A DNA stretch of 64,000 nt from JAWKIW01 sp046331175 (GCA_046331175.1 JAXLRI010000004.1:248001-312000), one strand, 5' to 3'; positions 15,512-23,343 are shown, numbered from the stretch's first letter. Numbers and translations are program-made. Notes: generated from the sequence alone by a model not told the origin.

Positions 15512-16501
15512 ATGAGCGCCGCCATCGAGACGTTCGAGCTCACCCGGAGCTTCCCGAGCGGCGTCGCCCTCGACAAGCTCAGCATCGAGCTCGACCGGGG
15601 CGAGGTGCTCGCCCTGCTGGGACCCAACGGCGCCGGCAAGACCACGACCGTCCGCCTGCTCAACGGCGTCCTGCGAGCCGACTCGGGGTCGGCCCGCGTG
15701 CTGGGGCTCGATCCGATCGCCGACGGCAACCAGGTGCGTGCGCGCACCGGCGTGCTCACCGAGAACGCCGGCCTCGACGACCGGCTCACCACCCGGGAGA
15801 ACCTGCTGTTCACCGCCCGCATGCGGGGCTTCGACAGCGCGACGGCCATGCGCCGCGTCGACGAGATGCTCGACCGGTTCGGCATGCGCGAGCGGGCCGA
15901 CGACTTCACCCAGGGCTTCTCCACCGGACAGCGCAAGCGGGTGGCGCTCGCCCGGGCCCTGCTCCACGACCCCGAGCTGCTGTTCCTCGACGAGCCCACC
16001 TCCGGCCTCGACCCGGCCGGCACGCGCGACGTCATCGACCTCATCGGCACCCTGTCGGGTGAGGGTCGCACGATCATCCTGGCCACCCACTTCCTCGGGG
16101 AGGCCGGCAAGCTGGCCGACCGCATGGCCGTGCTGCACCGTGGCCAGCTGCAGGCGTTCGGCACGCCCCACGACCTCGCCCGCGAGCTCTGGCAGGGCAC
16201 GGCCGCCGAGGTCGACCTCGGTGGCCCGATCGACGAGGCGACGAGCCGGGCCATCGCCGGGGTGCGCGGCGTCCTCGAGGTCGACCCGGCCGAGGACGGG
16301 GTGCTCCTGCGCATCGACGACCGCGAGGTCCTGCCCCACGTGGTGGCCGAGCTGGTCGGACGCGGGCTGCCCGTCTACGGCGCCGCCGCGCACCCGCCCA
16401 CGCTCGAAGACGTGTACTTCGCCATCGAGTCCCGCATCGTGGCCGAGAGCGGCGAGGCCGCCACCGACGCCTTCCTGTCGAGCCGGGAGGTCGGTTCGTG
16501 A
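15512..16501 (+). CDS. ABC-2-type transporter ATP-binding protein
   Basis: The motor of an exporter, 329 residues. Walker A GPNGAGKT at 37-44, a Q-loop region, the signature FSTGQRKRV (a variant of LSGGQ common in this family), Walker B LLFLDEPTSGLD, and an H-loop in ATHFLGEA. The roughly 100-residue C-terminal extension is typical of NatA/DrrA-like ATPases. Its TGA overlaps the GTG of the permease gene by 4 bp, so the two form one exporter. Substrate unknown; sodium, drugs or lipids are all precedented. Confidence 0.9.
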   Translation: MSAAIETFELTRSFPSGVALDKLSIELDRGEVLALLGPNGAGKTTTVRLLNGVLRADSGSARVLGLDPIADGNQVRARTGVLTENAGLDDRLTTRENLLFTARMRGFDSATAMRRVDEMLDRFGMRERADDFTQGFSTGQRKRVALARALLHDPELLFLDEPTSGLDPAGTRDVIDLIGTLSGEGRTIILATHFLGEAGKLADRMAVLHRGQLQAFGTPHDLARELWQGTAAEVDLGGPIDEATSRAIAGVRGVLEVDPAEDGVLLRIDDREVLPHVVAELVGRGLPVYGAAAHPPTLEDVYFAIESRIVAESGEAATDAFLSSREVGS

Positions 16502-17415
16502 CCACCACCGACGACCGCACGCCGACCCCGTCGTCGCCCTCGGCTGACGCGGGCTCCTCGCCGCCGGCGCTCCTCCCCGTGATCGAGCCGCCCACGGGCT
16601 GGCGGGCCATCCGCACGGTGATGGCCAAGGACGTGCGGGCGGTGAAGCGGTCCAAGGCGATCGTCATCCCGATGATCGCCGTCCCGGTCGTGCTCCTCGT
16701 CGTGCTGCCGGTCGGCATCGGCATGTTCGCCCGATCGGCCCCCACCGAGCAGGTGTCCTCGTCGATCGACCGCCTGCGCGACTTCGGTCCGTTCGCCACC
16801 GAGCTGTTCGACCCGATCCTCTCGCTGCCCGAGCGCGAGCGGCTCGTCGTGCTCGTGCTCGGCTACCTCCTGTCGCCGATGCTGCTCGTCATCCCGCTGA
16901 TGGTGTCGGCCGTGCTGGCGGCCGACGCCTTCGCCGGCGAGAAGGAGCGGCGCACGCTCGAAGGCCTGCTGCACCTGCCGGTGTCCGACCGCGACCTGTT
17001 CCTCGCCAAGGTGCTCGGCGCCTTCGTGCCGGCGGTGATCATCACGTGGGCGTCGGCGGTCCTGTACGCCATCATCTGCAACGCCATCGCCTGGCCGGTG
17101 ATGGGCCGACCGTTCCTGCCGTTCACCCAGTGGTCGATCATGGTGATCTGGCTGGGGCCGGCGGTGGGCCTGCTCGCCCTCGGCCTGCTGGTCGTGGTGT
17201 CGTCGCGGGCGAAGACGACGCAGGAGGCCAACCAGCTGGGCGGCGCGGTGATCCTCCCGCTCATCTTCGTCGCCGCTGCCCAGACGGCCACCCTGCTGCT
17301 GGCACCGCCGCTGGTGGTCGTGATCGCCGGCGCGGTGGTGTGGGCCCTGGCCATCGGCCTGGTGGCGTTCAACGCCCGCCGCTTCACGCGCGACCGGCTG
17401 GCCTCGAGCTCCTGA
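16498..17415 (+). CDS. ABC-2-type transporter permease
   Basis: A protein of 305 residues. The N-terminal 45 residues are a Pro/Ser/Thr-rich cytoplasmic stretch. About six transmembrane helices follow, with the conserved ABC-2 block A-F-A-G-E-K-E-R-R-T-L-E-G-L-L at about 140-155 after the second helix. Translationally coupled to the ATPase gene (4-bp overlap). The pair is complete as a half-transporter-style exporter if the permease dimerises. Confidence 0.88.
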   Translation: MTTTDDRTPTPSSPSADAGSSPPALLPVIEPPTGWRAIRTVMAKDVRAVKRSKAIVIPMIAVPVVLLVVLPVGIGMFARSAPTEQVSSSIDRLRDFGPFATELFDPILSLPERERLVVLVLGYLLSPMLLVIPLMVSAVLAADAFAGEKERRTLEGLLHLPVSDRDLFLAKVLGAFVPAVIITWASAVLYAIICNAIAWPVMGRPFLPFTQWSIMVIWLGPAVGLLALGLLVVVSSRAKTTQEANQLGGAVILPLIFVAAAQTATLLLAPPLVVVIAGAVVWALAIGLVAFNARRFTRDRLASSS

Positions 17416-17425
17416 CCTGCTCCCG

Positions 17426-17451
17426 AGGCGTGCGCCGCAGGTGGCGCGCCT
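17426..17451. terminator. Imperfect hairpin between convergent units
   Basis: AGGC-(GT)-GCGCC pairs with GGCGC-GCCT around GCAGGT. It lies between the permease stop at 17415 and the minus-strand small ORF stop at 17459. Confidence 0.45.
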
Positions 17452-17458
17452 GCTCGGC

Positions 17459-17548
17459 TCAGCGAGCCAGCAGGAACAGCTGCAGGAACGCGGCGCCCAT
17501 GATGAGCAGCAGCAGGACCGCCAGCGTGATGGTGGTGCCCTTGCGCAC
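17459..17548 (-). CDS. 29-residue single-pass membrane ORF after the DUF62 gene
   Basis: GTG at 17548 begins 7 nt after the TAG of the DUF62 gene (17556-17558) and runs 29 codons to TGA at 17459. The product starts MRKGTTITLAVLLLLIMG and is basic at the N-terminus, then about 20 hydrophobic residues, ending in Arg: a credible small membrane protein. Support: tight spacing to the upstream stop, typical codon usage with G/C at third positions, and a hairpin directly downstream. There is no clear ribosome binding site, so translation would depend on coupling. No homologue can be checked here. Confidence 0.5.
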   Translation of the reverse strand: MRKGTTITLAVLLLLIMGAAFLQLFLLAR

Positions 17549-17555
17549 GGTGGAC

Positions 17556-18431
17556 CTACCCGTCCTGTCGCCGGCCGAGCTCGACGGGCGTGGCGATGCC
17601 CGCCCCCGGCGGCTGCTCGTCGTCGTCCAGCTCGAGGAGCACCACCTCGGTGCCGGCCCCGAGGCCCAGCTCGGTGGCGGCGGCCCGCTGGTCGACCACG
17701 ATCGACAGCAGGCCGTAGGAGTCGACCACCAGGCCGATCTCGCCGACCTTCACGTCGCCGTAGGTCTCGGCCCGCACGCCGGTGCGCAGGTCGCCGTTGA
17801 AGCGCAGGCCGACGCGATCGCCGAGGTGCTCGACCTCGTCGGGGTCGACGTTGAGCTGGGCGTTGCCGAAGCGGTCGACCCACAGGACCTCGGCCACCAG
17901 GCCGCCGTCCTCCTCGCGGGTGACCGGCAGGACGCCGGGGAAGAGCGTGATGGGGTCGACGGCGGGGCCGAGCTCGGCCAGGTCGACGCCCGTGCACAGG
18001 TGGCCGGCCGCCGGAGCGAACACGTCGCGGCCGGCGAAGGTGGGGCCGGGCGACTCGAGGTGGTACTCGTCGTTGGCCAGCTCGACGGCGCGGGTGGCAC
18101 CGCCGCACATGGCCACCGCCGGCGCCAGCAGCCCGTTGTCGGGCCCGACGAGCACGGAGGCCCCGTCGCCCACCTCGACGGCGATGGCCCGCCGCTCGGT
18201 GCCGACGCCCGGGTCGACGACCGCCAGCACCACGCCGGGGCACAGCCAGGGGGCGCTGCGGGCGAGCAGCAGGCCGGCGGCCCGCACGTCGTAGGGGGCG
18301 ATGTCGTGGGTGAGGTCGATGACGTGGGCCGCCGGCGCGATCGACCGGATGACCGAGTGGACCACCCCGACGAACTCGTCGGTGCGGCCGTAGTCGGTCA
18401 GGAAGGTGATCGTGTCGTAGGTGCGGGCCAT
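17556..18431 (-). CDS. SAM hydroxide adenosyltransferase (DUF62 / SAM-dependent chlorinase-fluorinase family)
   Basis: A protein of 291 residues of the family that splits S-adenosylmethionine with water (hydroxide) to adenosine and methionine; the halogenases are specialised members. The N-terminal domain has FLTDYGRTDEFVG, the SAM-binding DPGVGTERR and FAGRDVFAPAAGHL, and the smaller C-terminal barrel contains DRFGNAQLN. The 23-residue insertion diagnostic of fluorinase/chlorinase is not apparent, so the hydroxide-using form is more likely. TAGCGT lies 9 nt upstream of ATG 18431. Followed by a 29-residue membrane ORF. Confidence 0.88.
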   Translation of the reverse strand: MARTYDTITFLTDYGRTDEFVGVVHSVIRSIAPAAHVIDLTHDIAPYDVRAAGLLLARSAPWLCPGVVLAVVDPGVGTERRAIAVEVGDGASVLVGPDNGLLAPAVAMCGGATRAVELANDEYHLESPGPTFAGRDVFAPAAGHLCTGVDLAELGPAVDPITLFPGVLPVTREEDGGLVAEVLWVDRFGNAQLNVDPDEVEHLGDRVGLRFNGDLRTGVRAETYGDVKVGEIGLVVDSYGLLSIVVDQRAAATELGLGAGTEVVLLELDDDEQPPGAGIATPVELGRRQDG

Positions 18432-18556
18432 GCCGGTCCGACGCTACCGGGCACGCTCGCAGCGGCGGCAATCGGCGCCGACGCGCGAGGCGCAGGGGCC
18501 GCGGCACCGTCGGGCCCACCGTGGCACCGCCCGTCACCGGGCCCGACAACGGCGAA

Positions 18557-18581
18557 GCGCCGGTGCCCTGGGCACCGGCGC
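18557..18581 (-). terminator. Strong palindromic terminator after the HTH gene
   Basis: GCGCCGGTGCCC and its reverse complement flank a single T, giving a 9-10 bp GC stem with a small loop. It lies 29 nt past the stop at 18610. Confidence 0.75.
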
Positions 18582-18609
18582 TCCACACGAGACAGAGGGT
18601 CGACGAAGG

Positions 18610-18804
18610 TCAGCCGGCCTCGGTGTAGCCCTTGGCGAGGTAGGCATCGACGTCGTCCTCCCGGATCCGGTAGGACTTGCCGACGCGCACCGAGGCCAGG
18701 TCGCCGGCCTTGATCAGCCGGTACACCGTCATGGTCGAGACGCGCATGATCTGCGCGACCTCGGCCACCGTCAGGAAGCGGGCCCTCGACGGGTTCTGCG
18801 CCAT
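18610..18804 (-). CDS. Small HTH DNA-binding protein (BldC / Rv0500A type)
   Basis: A 64-residue MerR-like single-domain protein of the excisionase/BldC group: LTVAEVAQIMRVSTMTVYRL, then the wing VRVGKSYRIREDDV. The closest family I know is the small mycobacterial HTH protein Rv0500A, which likewise sits near proC. BldC-type proteins bind direct repeats cooperatively and control development. GAGGGG lies upstream of ATG 18804. The promoter has a TTCGCA/TAACGT pair with 17-bp spacing. Confidence 0.85.
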   Translation of the reverse strand: MAQNPSRARFLTVAEVAQIMRVSTMTVYRLIKAGDLASVRVGKSYRIREDDVDAYLAKGYTEAG

Positions 18805-18835
18805 TCAGGAACACCCCTCACTCCGCACGGCGGGC

Positions 18836-18864
18836 ACGTTACAACGAGGTGACGGTGTTGCGAA
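18836..18864 (-). promoter_or_regulatory. Promoter of the small HTH gene
   Basis: Minus strand TTCGCA (18859-18864), 17-bp spacer, TAACGT (18836-18841). The start codon is about 31 nt further on, with a GAGGGG ribosome binding site, so this gene is not leaderless. Confidence 0.5.
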
Positions 18865-18981
18865 AGTGGCACATGAGAGAACCGGGGCCCGTGGGGTCGA
18901 CGAGGCACCGATCCGCCATCCGTGGGCCGATCCCGCCGGTGCTCGTCTGGGGGATGGGTCTGACGGGTCCGCACGAGCCAG

Positions 18982-18996
18982 TGCTACTTTGTAGAA
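18982..18996 (+). promoter_or_regulatory. -10 box and dyad operator of the vapBC pair
   Basis: TACTTT (18985-18990) is followed by 7 nt and ATG 18998. It lies inside the dyad TGCTAC-TTT-GTAGAA (5 of 6 base pairs). Antitoxin or toxin-antitoxin complex binding here would block transcription, the usual autoregulation of such pairs. Confidence 0.5.
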
Positions 18997-18997
18997 C

Positions 18998-19273
18998 ATG
19001 AAGACCGTCGGGGTGCGAGCGCTGAAGCAGAACGCCTCCGCAGTGGTGGCCGAGGCAGCGGCCGGTGAGATCGTCACGATCACCGATCGCGGCCGACCCG
19101 TCGCGCAGCTCATCCCGCTCCCGGCGAGCCGCGTCGACACGCTGGTCGCCGCCGGCCGGGCTCGTCTGCCCAAGCGGTCGCTCGCCGACCTCGGCGCCGC
19201 GCCGAAGCGGCGACGGGGCCAGCCCTCGCTCACCTCGGTCCTGGACGACATGCGCGACGAGGAGCGCTACTGA
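18998..19273 (+). CDS. vapB: Antitoxin, Phd/YefM (VapB-like) family
   Basis: A 91-residue antitoxin. The N-terminal DNA-binding fold reads V-G-V-R-A-L-K-Q-N-A and then GEIVTITDRGRPVAQLIPL, the Phd/YefM hallmark. The C-terminal 40 residues are basic then acidic and should wrap the PIN toxin. The stop is one base before the toxin GTG at 19275. The start is leaderless behind TACTTT. The pair lies between proC and the small HTH gene, on the opposite strand. Confidence 0.85.
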   Translation: MKTVGVRALKQNASAVVAEAAAGEIVTITDRGRPVAQLIPLPASRVDTLVAAGRARLPKRSLADLGAAPKRRRGQPSLTSVLDDMRDEERY

Positions 19274-19274
19274 C

Positions 19275-19667
19275 GTGCCCTTCTACGTCGACACGTCGGC
19301 GGTCGTGAAGCTGGTCGTGGCGGAGCAGCACTCGAAGGCGATGACCAGGTGGGCCGCAGCGCACGCCGACGCGGTCGTGTCCAGCGACCTGCTCCGCACC
19401 GAGCTGCTGCGGGCAACGCTGCGCGGCGCGCCGGAGGCCGTGCCGCGAGCCCGTGCCGTGCTCGACTCGATCATCCTCCTCGGTCTGCCGACGCCGCTGT
19501 TCGATCGAGCCGCCGGGCTCGAGCCGACCCTGCTGCGGAGCCTCGACGCCCTGCACCTCGCCGCGGCCCTCGACCTGGGCGACGAGCTCGACGGCATCGT
19601 CACCTACGACGATCGCCAGTCCGAGGCCGCCCGCCTCCACGGCGTGCCTGTGATCGCCCCGACCTGA
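19275..19667 (+). CDS. vapC: PIN-domain ribonuclease toxin (VapC)
   Basis: A 130-residue PIN endoribonuclease. Acidic residues are in order: Asp in FYVDTSAVVK, Glu in RTELLRA, Asp in SLDALHLAAA, and Asp in TYDDRQ. All four catalytic positions are kept, so it should be an active Mg-dependent nuclease held in check by the antitoxin gene that ends one base upstream. The start is GTG 19275; the longer open frame to 19065 is only overlap with the antitoxin. The RNA target, often tRNA or rRNA in this family, cannot be predicted. Confidence 0.88.
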   Translation: MPFYVDTSAVVKLVVAEQHSKAMTRWAAAHADAVVSSDLLRTELLRATLRGAPEAVPRARAVLDSIILLGLPTPLFDRAAGLEPTLLRSLDALHLAAALDLGDELDGIVTYDDRQSEAARLHGVPVIAPT

Positions 19668-19717
19668 TCAGTGCCGACGGACCAAGGCCACCGCCGGTCG
19701 GTGCGACCGGCGCGACC

Positions 19718-20506
19718 TCAGGCGTCGAGCTCGGTGGCGCGGTTCGTGGCGGCCTGGACAGCCGACAGGATGGCGGCCCGCACGCCGCCCACCTCGAGGG
19801 CGTGCAGCCCGGCGGCGGTGGTGCCACCCGGCGAGGTCACGGCGTTGCGCAGCTGCGCGGGGTGCTCATCGGAGCGGATGAGCAGCTCGGCGGCGCCCCG
19901 CAGCGTCTGCTCGGCCAGGGCCTCGGCGACGTCGCGCGGCAGGCCCACGAGCACCCCCGCTTCGACCAGCGACTCGGCCACCAGGAACACGTAGGCGGGG
20001 CCGGAGCCGGAAAGGCCGGTGACGGCGTCGAGCTGGCCCTCGGTCACCCGCACCGCGGTGCCGACGGCGTCGAGGATGGTCTCGGCCCACGTGAGGTCGT
20101 CGTCGGAGGCTGCGGTGCCACCCGTGTAGGCAGAGGCGCCGAACCCGATCAGCGCCGGCGTGTTGGGCATCGCCCGCACCACGGGGACGGTGCCGGGCAG
20201 GGCGGCCTCGATGGTGCCGATGGACACCCCGGCGGCGATCGAGAGGATCCGACCGACCCCCTGCTCGCCGAGGTCGCGCGCCGTGGGGACCACGTCGGCG
20301 GGCTTCACCGCGATGACGGCGCCGTCGGCGGGCACGGGCCGCTCCGCCGCGCCCACGCCCGGGAACCGCTCGGCCAGCTCGGCCCGGCGGGTGGGCAGCC
20401 GCTCGACGACGACGAGCTCGTCGGGCCTGGCCCAGCCGGCGTCGAGCAGGCCCCCGAGGATGGCCTCGCCCATGCGTCCACCGCCGACGATCTCCAGTCG
20501 CGCCAT
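19718..20506 (-). CDS. proC: Pyrroline-5-carboxylate reductase
   Basis: Last step of proline synthesis: NAD(P)H-dependent reduction of pyrroline-5-carboxylate. 262 residues. N-terminal Rossmann motif IVGGGRMGEAILGGL, central VRAMPNTPALIG, and the C-terminal signature TGLSGSGPAYVF with NAVTSPGGTTAAGL. All are intact. The start ATG 20506 is 7 nt after TAGGGT (20514-20519), so the long upstream frame through the 72-bp repeats is not part of the gene. Its location near mshA, YbjN and an Rv0500A-like HTH gene parallels mycobacterial gene order in a broad sense. Confidence 0.95.
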   Translation of the reverse strand: MARLEIVGGGRMGEAILGGLLDAGWARPDELVVVERLPTRRAELAERFPGVGAAERPVPADGAVIAVKPADVVPTARDLGEQGVGRILSIAAGVSIGTIEAALPGTVPVVRAMPNTPALIGFGASAYTGGTAASDDDLTWAETILDAVGTAVRVTEGQLDAVTGLSGSGPAYVFLVAESLVEAGVLVGLPRDVAEALAEQTLRGAAELLIRSDEHPAQLRNAVTSPGGTTAAGLHALEVGGVRAAILSAVQAATNRATELDA

Positions 20507-20513
20507 GGGCCGA

Positions 20514-20519
20514 ACCCTA
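20514..20519 (-). promoter_or_regulatory. -10 box of proC (leaderless)
   Basis: TAGGGT then TCGGCCC then ATG 20506. The Rv0474-like gene at 23246 has an almost identical start region (TAGGGT-TTCGGCCC-ATG), which suggests shared control. Confidence 0.6.
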
Positions 20520-20601
20520 GTGGTGCCCGCCCGGACCCCCATCGGACCTTCCGCGCTGCCGCCGGGGCGCCATCCGCGAACGCCTGCCGTGCGATGGGCG
20601 C

Positions 20602-20946
20602 GGACCTGATGACGACGCGTCCGGGGGCCGAACCCATCGTCATCAACCTCGGCGCGGGCACCCACGACCCAGCGGACCTGATGACAACGCGTCCGGGGGC
20701 CGGACCCACCGTCATCAACCTCGGCGCGGGCACCCACGACCCAGCGGACCTGATGACAACGCGTCCGGGGGCCGGACCCATCGTCATCAACCTCGGCGCG
20801 GGCACCCACGACCCAGCGGACCTGATGACAACGCGTCCGGGGGCCGGACCCACCGTCATCGACCTCGGCGCGGGCACCCACGACCCAGCGGACCTGATGA
20901 CAACGCGTCCGGGGGCCGGACCCACCATCATCGACCTCGGGGTCGG
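20602..20946. repeat. 72-bp direct tandem repeat, about 4.8 copies
   Basis: Units begin at 20602, 20674, 20746, 20818 and 20890 (GGACCTGATGACAACGCG), exactly 72 bp apart, the last one truncated near 20946. Units differ at only a few positions, such as ACCCATCG/ACCCACCG and ATCAACC/ATCGACC. Each holds TGATGAC and a nearby GTCATCA, an internal dyad. The array fills most of the 481-bp gap between the proC promoter and the YbjN stop. The period is divisible by 3, so open frames run through it on both strands, but none has a credible start. Probable minisatellite; role unknown. Confidence 0.95.
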
Positions 20947-20987
20947 CAGGGCGAGGAGCGGCGGGCGGTGAGCGCCGCTGCGGCTCG

Positions 20988-21452
20988 TCAGCCGCGGAAG
21001 ACCGAGGCGTAGCCGAGGCGCATGGCGGTGCGGAAGCAGCGCTCGGTGGCCTCCCACAGCGTCCCGAGGATGCGGTCGAGCTCGCCCTCGTCGATGGTGT
21101 GCACCGGGATCTGCCCGACGAGGTACACCGCGTCCTCGGCCCCGATGGCGAAGGCCACGCCGAAGAACCCCTGGTTGCGGCGCAGCAGGTACTCGTACAG
21201 CTCGGCGTGCTGCTCGATCGGCGCCGGCATCACGTAGGTCTCGTACTGCAGCGTGCGCTGGTCGAGGGTGAACCAGACGGCGAAGTGCTCCTTCTCCTCG
21301 CCCGTCAAGCGCACGATCCAGCGCCGCTCGTCGGGGCCGCCGCGCTCGATGCCGACGACGGCCGGGTTCTCGGCCAGCTCGGCGGTCAGCCAGGTGTCGA
21401 TGCGGGCCTCGTAGGCGTCGAGCTGGTCGCGGGTCGCGATCTCGTCGGCCAC
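20988..21452 (-). CDS. YbjN-domain protein downstream of mshA
   Basis: A 154-residue YbjN/type III chaperone-like alpha-beta protein: VWFTLDQRTLQYETYVMP, then LYEYLLRRNQ and the GAEDAVYLVGQIPV strand pair. The mycobacterial counterpart Rv0487 also directly follows mshA. The start is GTG 21452, 8 nt past the mshA stop with GAGGA between, so it is co-translated with mshA. It is probably a small chaperone or adaptor. No catalytic residues are evident. Confidence 0.78.
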   Translation of the reverse strand: MADEIATRDQLDAYEARIDTWLTAELAENPAVVGIERGGPDERRWIVRLTGEEKEHFAVWFTLDQRTLQYETYVMPAPIEQHAELYEYLLRRNQGFFGVAFAIGAEDAVYLVGQIPVHTIDEGELDRILGTLWEATERCFRTAMRLGYASVFRG

Positions 21453-21460
21453 GGCGATCC

Positions 21461-22675
21461 TCAGGCGCAGCGCACGAGCGAGCGGGCGGCGAGGTCGGCG
21501 TAGACGCGCCGCAGCCGGGCGGCGGCGGTGGACCACGTGTAGTTGCGGGCGAGGGAGGCGGCGTTGGCCGCCAGCTCGGCGGCCAGCACGTGGTCGTCGA
21601 GCACCTTGCGCACGGCGGCCGCGTGGTCGGCGGGGGCGCGGCCCTCGACGAGGAAGCCGGTGACGCCGTCGTCGACCAGCGTGGTGAGCCCGCCCACGGC
21701 GGCGGCCACGACCGGCGTCCCGCAGGCGGCGGCCTCGAGGGCCACCAGGCCGAACGACTCGGACCGGCTGGGCACCAGCACGACGTCGGCGGCGCGGTAG
21801 TAGGTGGACAGCAGGTGGTGGGGCTGGGGCGGCACGAAGTGCACCCGACCCTCGAGCCCGAGCTGCGCGACCAGCGCGTGGCAGCGGGCCAGCTCGGCGG
21901 GACCGTCGGCGCCACTCGCCCCGCCGACGACGACCAGGTGGGCGTCGGGGCGACCGAGGTCGGCCAGGGCGGCGATGGCGACGGTGAGGCCCTTGAGGGG
22001 CTGCACCCGGCCGACGAACAGCAGCACCGGGTGGTCGCCGAGGCCGAGCGCCTGGCGGGCGCCCCGGCGATCGCCGGGCGAGAAGAAGGCGTGGTCGACG
22101 CCGGGCGGCACGATCTCGATGCGCTCGGGCCGGGCGCCGTAGTGGTCGACCAGCTGCTCGGCCTCGGTGGCGCAGCTGGCGAGGATGGTGTCGGCACAGC
22201 CGATCACCTCTGCCTCGGCCTCGGCCCGACGGTCGGGCTCGGGGTCGCCGCCGTCGGCCTTGACCCGAGCCAGCGTGTGGAACGTGGCGACGAGCGGCAA
22301 CGACAGCTCGTGCTTGAGGCGGTGCGCCGCCACACCGGACAGCCAGTAGTTGGCGTGCAGGGCGTCGACGTCGCCGGCGGTGCGGATGTGGGCGCCGACG
22401 CCGGCGGTGAACGCGTCGAGGACCTCGGGCAGGTCCTCCTTGGCCAGCTCGGGCGGCCCGGCATCGATGTGGACCACCTGCAGCCCGGGCTCGACCGCCA
22501 CGACGTCGGGCAGGTCGATCGCGTCGCGGCGCACGAAGACGGTGGTGTCGACACCCGCCTGGGCCAGCGATCCGGCCAGCTCCCGCACGTAGACGTTCAT
22601 GCCGCCCGAATCGCCCCGGCCCGGCTGGGCCAGCGGCGACGTGTGCATGGAGAGGACGGCCAGGGAGCGCACCAC
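21461..22675 (-). CDS. mshA: D-inositol-3-phosphate glycosyltransferase (mycothiol synthesis)
   Basis: A GT4 glycosyltransferase of 404 residues that joins UDP-GlcNAc to inositol-3-phosphate, the first step of mycothiol synthesis. Diagnostic segments: SMHTSPLAQPGRGDSGGMNVYV at the N-terminus, HANYWLSG, FHTLARVK, VGRVQPLKG, and the nucleotide-sugar motif ESFGLVALEAAACGTPVVA. The start is GTG 22675, 4 nt beyond the stop of the HTH gene; no ATG fits, and the frame upstream is shadow. Mycothiol is the low-molecular-weight thiol of Actinomycetota and supports the taxonomic call. Confidence 0.93.
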   Translation of the reverse strand: MVRSLAVLSMHTSPLAQPGRGDSGGMNVYVRELAGSLAQAGVDTTVFVRRDAIDLPDVVAVEPGLQVVHIDAGPPELAKEDLPEVLDAFTAGVGAHIRTAGDVDALHANYWLSGVAAHRLKHELSLPLVATFHTLARVKADGGDPEPDRRAEAEAEVIGCADTILASCATEAEQLVDHYGARPERIEIVPPGVDHAFFSPGDRRGARQALGLGDHPVLLFVGRVQPLKGLTVAIAALADLGRPDAHLVVVGGASGADGPAELARCHALVAQLGLEGRVHFVPPQPHHLLSTYYRAADVVLVPSRSESFGLVALEAAACGTPVVAAAVGGLTTLVDDGVTGFLVEGRAPADHAAAVRKVLDDHVLAAELAANAASLARNYTWSTAAARLRRVYADLAARSLVRCA

Positions 22676-22679
22676 GGTC

Positions 22680-23246
22680 CTAACGCTGGACGTCGGCGAG
22701 GGATTCCACGTCGTCGTCGGTGCTGGGGGTGGCCGGGACCGGCGCGGGCGCCTCGCCGCCGGCGGACAGGGCCCGCGAGGCGGCGACGTCGGCCGGATCG
22801 GGCTCGTCGAGCCGGCCAACGGCGGAGCGCGGGGAGACCTGGAGGTCGGGGCCGGGGCCGGGGAGCTCTGCGGCCGAACGCAGCACGCCGGCCGACCGTG
22901 CCTCCCGCTCGGCCACGAACGACTCGTAGATGTGGATGAGCGTCTTCTTCTGGTCCTCGTCGATGTTCGTGTCCCGCCGGATGGCCGCCACGAGGTCGTG
23001 CTCGAGGTCGGCCTCGTCGAGGATGCCGGCCCGCACGTACAGCGACTCGGCCGAGATCTCCAGGGCTCGGGCGATCTGCTGGAGGATCTCTGCCGACGGC
23101 TTGCGCAGGCCGCGCTCGATCTGGCTGAGGTACGGGTTGGAGACGCCGGCCATCTCCGAGAGCTTGCGCAGGGACAGGCGGTCGATCCGTCGCTGCTCGC
23201 GGATGAACTCCCCGAGGTCGCGCCAGCGCTGCTCCAGCTCGTTCAT
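22680..23246 (-). CDS. XRE-family HTH regulator (Rv0474 type)
   Basis: A 188-residue protein with an N-terminal XRE helix-turn-helix (LRKLSEMAGVSNPYLSQIER then GLRKPSAEILQQIARAL) followed by the conserved SAESLYVRAGIL segment seen in mycobacterial Rv0474. A helical region (QKKTLIHIYESFV) precedes a 70-residue Pro/Ala/Asp-rich tail. TAGGGT lies 8 nt upstream of ATG 23246, giving a leaderless transcript. Its stop is 4 nt before the mshA start, so regulator and mycothiol gene are co-transcribed. Confidence 0.87.
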   Translation of the reverse strand: MNELEQRWRDLGEFIREQRRIDRLSLRKLSEMAGVSNPYLSQIERGLRKPSAEILQQIARALEISAESLYVRAGILDEADLEHDLVAAIRRDTNIDEDQKKTLIHIYESFVAEREARSAGVLRSAAELPGPGPDLQVSPRSAVGRLDEPDPADVAASRALSAGGEAPAPVPATPSTDDDVESLADVQR

Positions 23247-23254
23247 GGGCCGAA

Positions 23255-23260
23255 ACCCTA
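23255..23260 (-). promoter_or_regulatory. -10 box of the HTH-mshA-YbjN operon (leaderless)
   Basis: TAGGGT, 8 nt, ATG 23246. It is nearly the same as the proC start region. Confidence 0.6.
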
Positions 23261-23343
23261 CGGAACCGGTCGGGTTCGAGGAAAGCCGGGGCGAGAGGTT
23301 CCCGGGCCGCCGGCGGCGAGCCGGCCACCGGAGCCGGGCGAGC

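Noticed and set aside
18998..19667. VapBC as a sign of a larger mobile island
   Set aside because: No integrase, transposase or direct repeats surround it; neighbouring core genes are intact.
20597..20972. Repeat-protein gene (24-residue repeats) in the 72-bp array
   Set aside because: Frames on both strands stay open only because the period is a multiple of three; no start codon with a ribosome binding site or leaderless -10, and the proC start lies independently at 20506.
23306..23317. GCCGCCGGCGGC palindrome as a terminator after the RsiG-like gene
   Set aside because: As RNA it gives only a short stem with no proper loop; such strings are expected at this GC content.
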